Shown one piece after another: positions 8,254-16,517 of a DNA stretch of 64,000 nucleotides. Both the position numbers and the translations under genes were made by a program. The DNA comes from CAWEPK01 sp963835595 (lineage in GTDB: Bacteria > Desulfobacterota > Syntrophorhabdia > Syntrophorhabdales > WCHB1-27). The stretch is taken from NCBI GenBank assembly GCA_963835595.1, contig CAWIGL010000003.1, positions 248,001-312,000 of the forward strand, written 5' to 3'. The notes below the pieces were generated by a model. It ran no database searches. It was given only the letters and a program-made list of their open reading frames with translations, and was not told the DNA's origin. Every line of letters starts with the position of its first letter. Within the stretch, counting starts at the first letter, position 1.

Positions 8254-9231
8254 ATGGAAACTATTCTTATATTTGTGGAGACGAAGGGGGGCGAGGCAAA
8301 GAAGGCGTCCCTGGAGCTTTTGAGCGAGGGCCGGAAGCTCGCCCAGGCGGGCCGCTTCAAGGTGGAAGCCGCGGTGCTCGGCCCGCTTCCCGGCGGCCTT
8401 GCGGAAAAGCTGCTCCCCTATGCGGAGACGCTCGTCCACATCGACGACCCCCTGCTCGAAGCCTATACGCCCGAAGGCTACGCGACTGCCCTGGCGGGCT
8501 ATGCGCAGGAGGCGAAGCCGAAAATGATACTCGCCGGCGCTACGCAGACGGGGCGCGATTTCCTGCCCAGGGTCGCGGTGCTCCTCGACTGCGGCATCGT
8601 CTCCGACGTGACGGCCGCAGCGTGGGAGGACGACCCCATCACGTTCGTCAGGCCCGTTTACGGCGGCAAAGTCCTCACCGAGGTCTCTCCTGCTGTTTAT
8701 CCCGTGATCGTCACGACGAGGCCGAACACGTTCGCGATCGCGGCGCCGGACGGCAATCCGGGCAGCCTTGTCGAGAGGCAGGCGGGACTCGACTCCGCCA
8801 AGGTGCGGACGAAAGTGGTTCGGGTGGAGCAGAGACAGAAAGGGAAGGTCGATCTCACCGAGGCGGATATCATCGTGTCCGGCGGCCGGGGCCTGAAAGC
8901 CCCGGAGAACTTCGCCCTGATCGAAGGGCTTGCGGCTGCCCTCGGCGGCACGGTCGGCGCGACGAGGTCCGTCGTTGACGCAGGCTGGCGCGACCAGGAA
9001 GACCAGGTGGGCAAGAGCGGCAAGACCGTATCGCCGAAGCTCTATATAGCAATCGGCATATCGGGGGCCATCCACCATATCATGGGCATGGACACCTCCA
9101 AGCTCGTCCTTGCGATAAACAGGGACCCGAACGCGATCATCTTCCAGTATGCCAATTACGGGATCGTGGGGGACCTCTTCGAGGTCGTCCCTGCGATGAC
9201 CGCTGAGCTTAAGAAAAGGACCGGCGCGTAA
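8254..9231 (+). CDS. etfA: Electron transfer flavoprotein alpha subunit
   Basis: This is the FAD-binding subunit of ETF (FixB-like), 325 residues. The C-terminal half carries the FAD signature: SGGRGLKAPENF, then RSVVDAGW, then QVGKSGKTVSPKLYIAIG followed by SGAIHH, and NYGIVGDLFEV near the end. The order etfB-etfA-fixC-fixX with gaps of 9 and 2 bases, then an overlap, indicates one transcript and a single complex passing electrons to quinone. Confidence 0.95.
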   Translation: METILIFVETKGGEAKKASLELLSEGRKLAQAGRFKVEAAVLGPLPGGLAEKLLPYAETLVHIDDPLLEAYTPEGYATALAGYAQEAKPKMILAGATQTGRDFLPRVAVLLDCGIVSDVTAAAWEDDPITFVRPVYGGKVLTEVSPAVYPVIVTTRPNTFAIAAPDGNPGSLVERQAGLDSAKVRTKVVRVEQRQKGKVDLTEADIIVSGGRGLKAPENFALIEGLAAALGGTVGATRSVVDAGWRDQEDQVGKSGKTVSPKLYIAIGISGAIHHIMGMDTSKLVLAINRDPNAIIFQYANYGIVGDLFEVVPAMTAELKKRTGA

Positions 9232-9233
9232 AT

Positions 9234-10529
9234 ATGTCCGAAGACAAGATGGATGCGGTGATCGTCGGCGGGGGGCTTGCGGGCCTTTGCGCAGCGTACC
9301 GCCTGTTAGAGGCGGGCAGGCAGGTCATCCTCCTTGAGCGGGGAGACACGTGCGGGAGCAAGAACGTGACCGGCGGTAGGATTTACGCCGGTCCCTTGCG
9401 GCAGTATATCCCCGCGATCCTGGAAGAGGCGCCCTTCGAGCGGCCGGTCGTAAAGGAGATCGTCACGCTCCTCGACGAGGGGTCTTCCGTCCAGGCCGAA
9501 TACGTGAACGACAAGTGGAAACAGCCGCCGTATATGAGCTACACGGTCCTGCGCGCCGCCTTCGACAACTGGCTCTCGGAAAAGGTCATGGAGAAGGGCG
9601 GGTTCGTCATACCGAAAAGGCGGGTGGACGGCCTGCTCTTCGAGGACGGCCGCGTCGCAGGGGTGAAGGTAGGGGACGAGGAGATACCCGCCAATATAGT
9701 GATCGCAGCGGACGGCGCCTTATCCTTCATGGCGGAGAAGGCGGGCCTGCGCAAGCCGCACACACCCGCCGATTATGCCGTAGCCGTCAAAGAGGTGTAC
9801 AGGATCGATGCGGGCCGCATCGAGGAGCGTTTCGGCCTGGAAGAGGGCCAGGGCGCGGCCGGGCTTTTCGCGGGGTCCGTCACAAAGGGTATGTTCGGCG
9901 GCGGCTTCCTCTACACGAACAAAGAGAGCGTCTCCGCGGGCATTGTCGTGGGCATAGGCGCTTTCCTTGAACACGGTGGCGATGCCGAGATGCACGCCCT
10001 GATCGACGGCTTCACGGCAAGGCCGGAGGTCGCCCGCTATCTTCAGGGCGGCGAGCTTAAGGAGTACTCGGCCCATATTATCTCCGAGGCGGGCTACGGC
10101 GGCCTGGCGAAGCTTTACACGGGCGGGATGCTCGTCGCCGGCGACGCAGCCGGGCTGGCGCTCAACATGGGGCTTACGGTCAGGGGCATGGACTTCGCCG
10201 TCGCCTCCGGCGTCATCGCCGCCGAGGCGGCAGACGAGGCCCTGTCTAAGGGCGATTTCTCGGCAGGCGCGCTCTCCGTCTACGAGAAGCGGCTGAAAGA
10301 GAGCTTTGTCCTGAAGGACATGGAGACGTTCCGCCATTCCCGCGAGGTCCTCGAAAGGCCCCGCTTTTTGAATGTCTACCCGCACTTTTTGTGCGAGCTT
10401 TTCGAGGCGCTCTTTACGATAGGGGAGGGGCCTAAAGGCGCCCTTTACGGCAGCGCCAGGAAGATCGCCGGACGTTACATGCTCAACTGGCAGGGGTTCA
10501 AGGATTTCCTGGCCTTGAGGCGGATGTGA
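9234..10529 (+). CDS. fixC: FixC-like electron transfer flavoprotein:quinone oxidoreductase
   Basis: This 431-residue membrane-associated flavoprotein takes electrons from ETF and reduces quinone. An N-terminal dinucleotide fold is evident (VIVGGGLAGLCAAYRL), followed by LLERGDTCGSKNVTGGR, the FixC/ETF-QO signature. GDAAGLALNMGLTVRGMD is the second FAD-contacting motif. It is shorter than mitochondrial ETF-QO because the iron-sulfur domain is a separate protein, the overlapping fixX. It starts 2 bases after etfA. Confidence 0.93.
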   Translation: MSEDKMDAVIVGGGLAGLCAAYRLLEAGRQVILLERGDTCGSKNVTGGRIYAGPLRQYIPAILEEAPFERPVVKEIVTLLDEGSSVQAEYVNDKWKQPPYMSYTVLRAAFDNWLSEKVMEKGGFVIPKRRVDGLLFEDGRVAGVKVGDEEIPANIVIAADGALSFMAEKAGLRKPHTPADYAVAVKEVYRIDAGRIEERFGLEEGQGAAGLFAGSVTKGMFGGGFLYTNKESVSAGIVVGIGAFLEHGGDAEMHALIDGFTARPEVARYLQGGELKEYSAHIISEAGYGGLAKLYTGGMLVAGDAAGLALNMGLTVRGMDFAVASGVIAAEAADEALSKGDFSAGALSVYEKRLKESFVLKDMETFRHSREVLERPRFLNVYPHFLCELFEALFTIGEGPKGALYGSARKIAGRYMLNWQGFKDFLALRRM

Positions 10530-10804
10530 TGAAGATCGAAGAAAAGCTGGCCCTCGACGCCATCAAGAACGACAAGGAGAGCCACATCAAGCTGGATAAG
10601 GAGATTTGCGGCCGGTGCACCGAAAGGTACTGCATCCGCGTCTGTCCCGGCCACCTCTATTCGGTGAACGAGGAGACCGGCGAGGTCGTCGTCGAGTACG
10701 CCGGGTGCCTGGAATGCGGGACGTGCGGCATTGCCTGCGTCCGTCACGCCGTCTCCTGGGAATACCCGAAGGGGGAGTGCGGCGTCCAGTACCGTTACGG
10801 ATAG
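10529..10804 (+). CDS. fixX: FixX-like ferredoxin subunit
   Basis: This small ferredoxin-like protein of about 91 residues is the iron-sulfur partner of FixC. It has one Cys set CGRCTERYCIRVCP and a second set CLECGTCGIAC, so up to two [4Fe-4S] clusters are possible. The tail VSWEYPKGECGVQYRYG is typical of FixX, where the YP-GxxGV-YR segment is conserved. Its ATG overlaps the fixC stop by one base (TGATG); a GTG one codon earlier is also possible. Confidence 0.93.
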   Translation: MKIEEKLALDAIKNDKESHIKLDKEICGRCTERYCIRVCPGHLYSVNEETGEVVVEYAGCLECGTCGIACVRHAVSWEYPKGECGVQYRYG

Positions 10805-10819
10805 ACAGGAGGCAGTTTG

Positions 10820-11527
10820 GTGCAAAAAGCAGCAGGGAGAACAGTCAAGCCGCTCAAAGGCATAAAGGCGCTCGGCAAGCCCCGTCCCGTCGGGGAAACG
10901 GCCTATGCGTCGCTCCGGGAGGCCATCGTAAGGGGCGACCTTTATCCGGGCCAGAGGCTTGTCGAGAATACCCTTTCGGGCCAGATGAAGGTCAGCCGGA
11001 TCCCCGTGAGGGAGGCCATGAGGAAGCTAGAGCAGGACGGCCTCGTCGAGAGGCTGGAGAAGGGCGGCTTCGTCGTCAAGGACCTCTCTGCGGAGGAGAT
11101 AGAGGAGACGTTCGGCATACGGGCGGTCCTCGAGAGCTACGCTGCGGGACTTGCGACGGCCCGCATGGACAGGGCGACCATCGGCCGGCTGGAGGCGGCC
11201 CTGGCAGCGTACAGAGAGGCGATGAAGCGGGGCGACACGGCAAAGATGGCCCAGTGCAACGACAGCCTGGACGACATTATCTTCACTGCGTCCGGCAGCA
11301 GGAAGCTCTGCGCCCTGATAGGCAACTTCCGCGACTTCATCTCGCGGTACAGGAGGCGCCTTCTTACCTGCCCCGACAACGCGGCTGCCTCCCTGGCCGA
11401 GCACGAGAAGATCGTCGAGGCCATGAGCGAGCGGGACCCCGTAAAGGTTGAGGTCCTCGTAAGAAAGCATCTGCTCCGGGGCATGGAGATCGTTCTGAAG
11501 GACCTGTCTACAGGCGGGGGAGACTGA
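10820..11527 (+). CDS. GntR-family transcriptional regulator with FCD domain
   Basis: This 235-residue regulator has an N-terminal winged helix (YASLREAIVRGDLYPGQRL, then VSRIPVREAMRKLEQDGLV) and a C-terminal all-helical FCD effector domain (EEIEETFGIRAVLESYAA onward). FCD regulators often bind acids or CoA esters and repress catabolic operons. The GTG at 10820 is chosen because GGAGG lies 7 bases upstream; a TTG one codon earlier is possible. It sits inside the catabolic run, and a GTATAC operator identical to the one at the cluster promoter lies 46 bases after its stop. That it binds those sites is inference. Confidence 0.92.
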   Translation: MQKAAGRTVKPLKGIKALGKPRPVGETAYASLREAIVRGDLYPGQRLVENTLSGQMKVSRIPVREAMRKLEQDGLVERLEKGGFVVKDLSAEEIEETFGIRAVLESYAAGLATARMDRATIGRLEAALAAYREAMKRGDTAKMAQCNDSLDDIIFTASGSRKLCALIGNFRDFISRYRRRLLTCPDNAAASLAEHEKIVEAMSERDPVKVEVLVRKHLLRGMEIVLKDLSTGGGD

Positions 11528-11572
11528 TGGACAACGGAATCGGACGTTGCCATTTTTGTGATTTTTTGATTT

Positions 11573-11585
11573 GTATACAGTATAC
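11573..11585. promoter_or_regulatory. GTATAC operator upstream of the B12 mutase genes
   Basis: GTATACAGTATAC, within TTGTATACAGTATACTGA, is identical over 13 bases to the site at 3665-3677. It lies in the 86-base gap between the GntR gene and the mutase small subunit. A weak TTGCCA (11547-11552) lies upstream and TGTATA within the site could act as a -10, so an internal regulated promoter is plausible. Confidence 0.65.
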
Positions 11586-11613
11586 TGAGTAGCGACAGGC
11601 GCTACGGGAGGGC

Positions 11614-12021
11614 GTGTTGGAGCGTAATAAGCCCATCAAGGTATTGATCGCCAAGCCGGGTCTCGACGGGCACGACAGGGGCGCCAGGGTCGTTGCCCTC
11701 GCGCTCAAGGAGGCGGGCATGGAGGTCGTCTATACGGGCCTGCACAGGACCGTCGATCAGATCGTCAGGACCGCCATCCAGGAAGACGTTGACGTGATAG
11801 GCCTCTCGATCATGAGCGGCGCCCATATCCCCATTGTGCAAAGACTGATGAAAGAGGTCGCTAAGGAGGGGATGGGCGACAAGATGGTCCTCGTCGGGGG
11901 CGTCATACCCAACCTCGACATCGAGCGGCTGAAATCACTCGGCGTCTCCGGGGTCTTCCCCGGCGGCACCCGCTTTTCCGACATCGTGGCTTTCATTCGC
12001 GAAAAGGCAGGGCGGGACTAG
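11614..12021 (+). CDS. B12-binding small subunit of a split acyl-CoA mutase
   Basis: This 135-residue cobalamin-binding domain donates the lower axial His ligand to adenosylcobalamin. The motif DGHDRG (residues 18-23, ligand His20) sits in KPGLDGHDRGARVV, and the later SIMSGAHIP and LVGGVIP segments are the usual B12-contact loops. The size matches the separate C-terminal subunits of archaeal methylmalonyl-CoA, isobutyryl-CoA and 2-hydroxyisobutyryl-CoA mutases. The start is GTG at 11614 or TTG at 11617, just after a GGGAGGG Shine-Dalgarno. The large subunit follows 13 bases later. Confidence 0.93.
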   Translation: MLERNKPIKVLIAKPGLDGHDRGARVVALALKEAGMEVVYTGLHRTVDQIVRTAIQEDVDVIGLSIMSGAHIPIVQRLMKEVAKEGMGDKMVLVGGVIPNLDIERLKSLGVSGVFPGGTRFSDIVAFIREKAGRD

Positions 12022-12034
12022 GAGGTACAATCAA

Positions 12035-13663
12035 ATGGGAGTCGCAAAATATACAAAGGACGCAAAGGACCAGATAACGGACGTGACGCTCCAGTCGGGC
12101 ATCCACGTCAAGCCCGTCTACGGCCCTGAAGACCTGGAGCGGATAGGCTTCTCTTACGAGAAGGACCTGGCCGACCCCGGCCGGTATCCCTTCACGCGGG
12201 GCATCCACCCCCTGGGGTTCAGGAGCAGGGCGTGGACTACCCGCCAGTACACGGGCTTCGGCACGCCCGCCGAGTCGAACGAGCGGTTCAAGCTGATGAT
12301 ATCCCACGGCCAGACGGGGCTCAACGTCGCCTTCGACCTTCCCACGCAGATGGGCTACGACTCGGACGACCCTATGTCCGAGGGCGAGGTTGGGCGCGTA
12401 GGCATGGCCGTCGATTCGCTCCGGGACTTCGAGGTCGCCTTCAACCAGATCGACCTTGCCCGTATAGGGTCCGGCCTCACGATAAACGCGGTCGCCTCCG
12501 TCATGCTCGCCATGTACCAGGCGGTCGCAGAGAAATTCGGCTACAGCCCGGCGGTGATCTCCGCCACCCCGCAGAACGACATACTGAAGGAGATGATCGG
12601 CAGGGGCTCCTGGATCTTCCCCGTCGAGCCTGCCGTCAGGCTGATCGGCGACACCATCGAGTACTCGATGAACGTCCTGCCGAGGACGAACCCGGTGAGC
12701 GTCTGCGGCTACCATATAAGGGAGTCGGGCGCGACGCCGGCACAGGAGATCGCCTGCGCCATCTTGATCGCCAACGCCTATATCGACAACGTGCTGGCGC
12801 GAGGGTACGAGGCGGACGCCTTCGTCGGCCGCTTCTCGTTCAACCTGAACGTCTTCGGCAACCTGTGGGAGCAGGTGGCGAAATTCAGGGCGGCCAGGAA
12901 GCTCTGGGCAAGGAACCTCAAGGAGAAATACGGCGTCAAGAAAGACTCGAACATGTACCTCCGGGGCCTTTTCGGTGGAGGGGGCTACGGCCTCACGAAG
13001 GCGCAGCCGGAGAACAACATCATGCGGGGCGCCTATTACGCGCTGGCTGCCGCCCTGTCGGGGGCGCAGACCATCGCCCTTTGCAGCTACGACGAGGCTT
13101 ACACGATCCCTACGCCCCATTCGGCCATCATCTCCCTGCGCACCTTGCAGCTCCTTATGGACGAGATCGGCCTGCGCGACACGGTTGACCCCCTGGCCGG
13201 CAGCTACTTCATCGAGACGCTCACGAAGGAGATGGAGCAGAAGATCGAGGAGGAGATGGCGCGCATAGAAAAAGTGGGCGGCATCGTGCAGGCGGTCGCC
13301 ACGGGATACATACAGAGGCTCGTGGCAGCCCAGGCTTACGAGTTCGAGAAGGGCATCCAGTCCGGGGAGCTCCTCAAGGTGGGGGTGAATATCCACACGG
13401 AAGGGGAGTCGAAGGACGTCGAGCTTCACGAATACAACATGGAATCGGCGGAAAGGCAGATAGAGGACCTGAAAGAGGTCAGGCGCGCCAGGAGCAGCCG
13501 CGACGTGGCGAAGACGCTCGGCGCGCTCGAAGGGGCAGCGAGGCAGGGGAAAAACGTCATGCCCTTCCTCGTCGAATGTTGCAAGGCGTATGCGACGGTC
13601 GGTGAGATGACGGGTATTTTCCGCAATATTTTCGGGGAGTTCGACGAGCCGAGCCTGTTCTAG
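12035..13663 (+). CDS. Large catalytic subunit of a divergent B12-dependent acyl-CoA mutase
   Basis: This 542-residue TIM-barrel subunit pairs with the small B12 subunit to rearrange a carbon skeleton by radical chemistry. Family landmarks are RQYTGFGTPAESNERF, GYDSDD, PQNDILKEMIGRGSWIFP (Arg190 at the carboxylate-binding Arg position of methylmalonyl-CoA mutase) and GYHIRESGA (Tyr226, His227). Two normally invariant stretches are rewritten: RAHCQTSG-type becomes RGLFGGGG (residues 310-317), losing the His and Gln, and HTNSFDEA-type becomes ALCSYDEA (348-355), losing His and Asn. The Tyr that stacks on substrate is Phe62. It is therefore a mutase by fold, but its substrate is probably not methylmalonyl-CoA. 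Confidence 0.88.
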   Translation: MGVAKYTKDAKDQITDVTLQSGIHVKPVYGPEDLERIGFSYEKDLADPGRYPFTRGIHPLGFRSRAWTTRQYTGFGTPAESNERFKLMISHGQTGLNVAFDLPTQMGYDSDDPMSEGEVGRVGMAVDSLRDFEVAFNQIDLARIGSGLTINAVASVMLAMYQAVAEKFGYSPAVISATPQNDILKEMIGRGSWIFPVEPAVRLIGDTIEYSMNVLPRTNPVSVCGYHIRESGATPAQEIACAILIANAYIDNVLARGYEADAFVGRFSFNLNVFGNLWEQVAKFRAARKLWARNLKEKYGVKKDSNMYLRGLFGGGGYGLTKAQPENNIMRGAYYALAAALSGAQTIALCSYDEAYTIPTPHSAIISLRTLQLLMDEIGLRDTVDPLAGSYFIETLTKEMEQKIEEEMARIEKVGGIVQAVATGYIQRLVAAQAYEFEKGIQSGELLKVGVNIHTEGESKDVELHEYNMESAERQIEDLKEVRRARSSRDVAKTLGALEGAARQGKNVMPFLVECCKAYATVGEMTGIFRNIFGEFDEPSLF

Positions 13664-13699
13664 CCGCCCGGTTAAGTCATTTTTTCGGAGGGGAGTATC

Positions 13700-14992
13700 A
13701 TGGGGAAGACATTCATGCCGGTGCAGAAGACGGAGAGGGAGCTGCTCGCCTTCCAGTTGGAGGGCCTGAAGTGGACCGTGCAGCACGCCTTCGGGGGCTC
13801 GCCTTTTTACAGGAAGAAATTCGAGGACGCCGGCGTAAAGCCGGAGGAGATAAAGACGCTCAAGGACCTGAAGCGCCTGCCCTTCACGACTGCCGACGAC
13901 TTGAAGGCGGGTTATCCGTTCCCCCTCCTTTCCGTTCCCCTGGAGGACGTCGTAAGGATACACGCGTCGTCAGGCACTACGGGAAAGCGGAAGATCCTCG
14001 CCTATACGGCGCGCGATATCGACGACTGGGCCAATTTCTTCGCCCGCTGCTACGAGATGGCGGGGATGAGCGCTGCTGACCGCGTCCAGATAGCCGTCGG
14101 CTACGGCGTGTGGACCGCCGGTGTCGGCTTCCAGCTCGGGTGCGAGCGGTTCGGCGCCCTGGCGATACCGATGGGGCCGGGGAACATCGACATGCAGTGC
14201 GAGTTCCTCGTCGATTTCCAGACCACCGTGCTCTGCTGCACGGCCTCGATGGGGCTGCTCATGGCGGAAGAGGTGGAGAGAAGGGGCATCAGGGAGAAGA
14301 TCAACCTCAAGAAGGTGATATTCGGCTCGGAGCGGTCGAGCGACTCCATGCGGGCGAAGATACAGGAATTGCTCGGCGTCCAGCACATATTCGACATACC
14401 TGGGATGACGGAGCTTTACGGCCCCGGCACGGGCCTCGACTGCGTCCATCATACGGGCATCCACTACTGGGCGGACTACTATATAGCGGAGTTCCTCGAC
14501 CCTGAGACGCTTGAGCCTGTGCCGGAAGGGGAGGTTGGCGAGCTTGTCGTCACCACCCTGCGCAAAGAGGCGGCGCCCCTGATAAGGTACAGGACGAGGG
14601 ACTTGACGCGGGCGATCCCAGGCGCCTGCCCCTGCGGCTCCATCCTGCCGAGGCACGACCGCTTCCTGGGGCGCTCGGACGACATGTTCATCATAAGGGC
14701 AGTCAACGTCTACCCCGGCCAGATCGACCACGTGCTTTCGTCCATCCCAGGCATAGGGAGCGAATACCAGGTGCATTTGAGGCGGGCCGCCGACGGAAAG
14801 GACTACATGAGCATCAAGGTGGAAAGGGGCAGGGAATGCTCCGCCGAGGGCGACAGCGCGTGCAGGAAGGCCGTCGAGGTCCAGATCAAGAAGCATCTCC
14901 TGGTGAGCTGCGACTGCCAGCTTTGCGGCTACGGCGAGCTTCCCCGGTCCGAAAGGAAGACCAAGAGGGTATTCGACAGCAGAGAAGACTAG
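13700..14992 (+). CDS. Phenylacetate-CoA ligase-like AMP-forming enzyme
   Basis: This 430-residue ANL-superfamily ligase converts a (probably aromatic or branched) acid to its CoA ester with ATP. The P-loop ASSGTTGKRKIL is at about residue 90, MTELYGPG is the adenine-contact motif, and YRTRDLTRAIPG supplies the RTxD hinge region. GRSDDMFIIRAVNVYPGQID is the C-terminal signature of PaaK-type enzymes. A strong GGAGGGG Shine-Dalgarno precedes ATG 13700. It lies between the mutase and Mo-hydroxylase genes on the same strand; the acid it activates is unknown. Confidence 0.92.
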   Translation: MGKTFMPVQKTERELLAFQLEGLKWTVQHAFGGSPFYRKKFEDAGVKPEEIKTLKDLKRLPFTTADDLKAGYPFPLLSVPLEDVVRIHASSGTTGKRKILAYTARDIDDWANFFARCYEMAGMSAADRVQIAVGYGVWTAGVGFQLGCERFGALAIPMGPGNIDMQCEFLVDFQTTVLCCTASMGLLMAEEVERRGIREKINLKKVIFGSERSSDSMRAKIQELLGVQHIFDIPGMTELYGPGTGLDCVHHTGIHYWADYYIAEFLDPETLEPVPEGEVGELVVTTLRKEAAPLIRYRTRDLTRAIPGACPCGSILPRHDRFLGRSDDMFIIRAVNVYPGQIDHVLSSIPGIGSEYQVHLRRAADGKDYMSIKVERGRECSAEGDSACRKAVEVQIKKHLLVSCDCQLCGYGELPRSERKTKRVFDSRED

Positions 14993-15076
14993 GCTGCTTT
15001 TGAACGCCCGGAGGCCCGCCTGGGGCGGCGGATGGGAGGGCGCGGTCCGGCCGAAGAACAAGGAGAGGAGGCTGAC

Positions 15077-16039
15077 ATGGTTCGGTTCGAGTATTTCAAG
15101 CCTGTCGCCGTTGCGGAGGCGCTCGATATCATGCGGCGCTTCGACAATGATGCGGCCTATATCGCCGGGGGGACCGACGTCATGGTGCTCCTGCGGCAGA
15201 AGAAGCTCTCCGTGCGGGCGCTGATCTCGCTGAGGAACATCAAGGACCTGGCGGCCTCCGACGGGCAGTTGATCGGCGCGTGCGTTACCCATAGAGAGCT
15301 ACAGAGGGACGAGCACGTCAGAAGGCGTCTCTCGGCCCTCCACGACGCAGTCTGCAACCTCGGCTCGACCCAGATCAGGAACGTAGCGACCATCGGGGGC
15401 AACATCTGCAACGCGGCCCCTTCGGCGGACACGGCCTGCCCCCTCCTCGTGCTCGACGCCGAAGGCGTCATAGAGGGGCCTGACGGCCGGAGGCAGATAG
15501 CGATAGACGACCTGTTCGTAGGGCCGGGGAAGACCGCGCTGGCGAAAGGCGAGATACTCAGGGGCTTCCGTATACCGGAATTCGGCGATACGACGGGCTC
15601 CGCATATATAAAGCATACCCGAAGGAACGCGATGGACCTGCCCATCATAGGCATCGCAGTGAGGGTCACGGTGAACAAGGCAGACCTGCCGTGCAGGGAC
15701 CTCTTCTGCGGCGCTGCGTCCGCCTCCGAGATACTGGCGGCAGCGGGCGAAGACGGGCTTAGGTGCGAGGACGTGCGGATAGCGATGGGCGTCGTAGCCC
15801 CCAGGCCGATAAGGGCAAAGAAGGCAGAAAGCTTGCTGGCCGGACGGACGATATCGGCCGACGCCGTGGCCGCCGCAGCAGAGATGGCCGCGTCCGAGTC
15901 CTCGCCGAGGGACAGCGTAAGGGGCGAGGCGTGGTACCGCAGGGAGATGGTGAGGGTGCTCGTGCAGAGGGCCTTCGTGAAGTCGATAGACCGCATCGTC
16001 AGACCGGACGGCGAGGTCTATCCGGACCGGCTCTGGTAA
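15077..16039 (+). CDS. FAD-binding subunit of a xanthine dehydrogenase-family molybdenum hydroxylase
   Basis: This 320-residue medium subunit carries FAD between the iron-sulfur subunit and the external electron acceptor. It has AYIAGGTDVMVLL near the N-terminus and STQIRNVATIGGNICNAAP, the two FAD loops of the CoxM/HcrB family. The extra cysteine-rich loop that binds [4Fe-4S] in 4-hydroxybenzoyl-CoA reductase is not seen. The start MVRFEYF is preferred over an upstream in-frame ATG because of the GAGGAGG just before it. Next come the 2Fe-2S and Mo subunits. Confidence 0.93.
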   Translation: MVRFEYFKPVAVAEALDIMRRFDNDAAYIAGGTDVMVLLRQKKLSVRALISLRNIKDLAASDGQLIGACVTHRELQRDEHVRRRLSALHDAVCNLGSTQIRNVATIGGNICNAAPSADTACPLLVLDAEGVIEGPDGRRQIAIDDLFVGPGKTALAKGEILRGFRIPEFGDTTGSAYIKHTRRNAMDLPIIGIAVRVTVNKADLPCRDLFCGAASASEILAAAGEDGLRCEDVRIAMGVVAPRPIRAKKAESLLAGRTISADAVAAAAEMAASESSPRDSVRGEAWYRREMVRVLVQRAFVKSIDRIVRPDGEVYPDRLW

Positions 16040-16049
16040 GGGGGGTGCG

Positions 16050-16514
16050 ATGAAGCGGGAGCTTTCGTTTATCCTGAACGGCGAAGAGACAAAAGCGGAA
16101 GTGGAGCCCGATCGGACGCTCCTCTATCTTTTAAGGGAGGTCCTTGGGCTTAAAGGCACGAAGGAAGGGTGCGGTTACGGGGAGTGCGGCGCCTGCACGG
16201 TGATCGTTGACGGCAAGGCGGTCAATTCCTGCATCTTTCCGGCCATAGAGGCGGAAGGGCGCAGCGTCACGACCATAGAGGGCCTGCTGTCGAAGGACGG
16301 CAGCCTCCATCCGCTCCAGAAGGCGTTTATAGACCACGGCGCGGTCCAGTGCGGCTTCTGCTCCCCCGGCATGATTATGTCCGCCTACGCCCTTCTTGCG
16401 GAAAACGCCCAGCCGACGGAAGACGAGATAAAGGAAGGCATAGAAGGCAACCTGTGCCGGTGCACGGGGTATGTGCAGATCATAGAGGCAATTAAGGCCG
16501 CGAGCGGGAGGTAG
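16050..16514 (+). CDS. 2Fe-2S subunit of a molybdenum hydroxylase
   Basis: This 154-residue small subunit carries two [2Fe-2S] clusters that take electrons from the Mo site. The plant-type ferredoxin motif is GCGYGECGACTVIVDG with a further Cys in VNSCIFP, and the second domain has QCGFCSPGMIMSAYALL and GNLCRCTGY. The length is standard. It starts 10 bases after the FAD subunit and 3 bases before the Mo subunit, so the three form one operon segment and one heterotrimer type. Confidence 0.96.
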   Translation: MKRELSFILNGEETKAEVEPDRTLLYLLREVLGLKGTKEGCGYGECGACTVIVDGKAVNSCIFPAIEAEGRSVTTIEGLLSKDGSLHPLQKAFIDHGAVQCGFCSPGMIMSAYALLAENAQPTEDEIKEGIEGNLCRCTGYVQIIEAIKAASGR

Positions 16515-16517
16515 AGC

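Noticed and set aside
11614..13663. 2-Hydroxyisobutyryl-CoA mutase identity for the split mutase
   Set aside because: The subunit sizes fit, but as far as I recall the key Ile and Asp of that enzyme are not at the matching places (Phe62 and an AFD sequence are present instead).
11993..13963. 656-codon minus-strand frame opposite the mutase
   Set aside because: The opposite strand carries a clear mutase and ligase; GC-rich third positions keep the antisense frame open.
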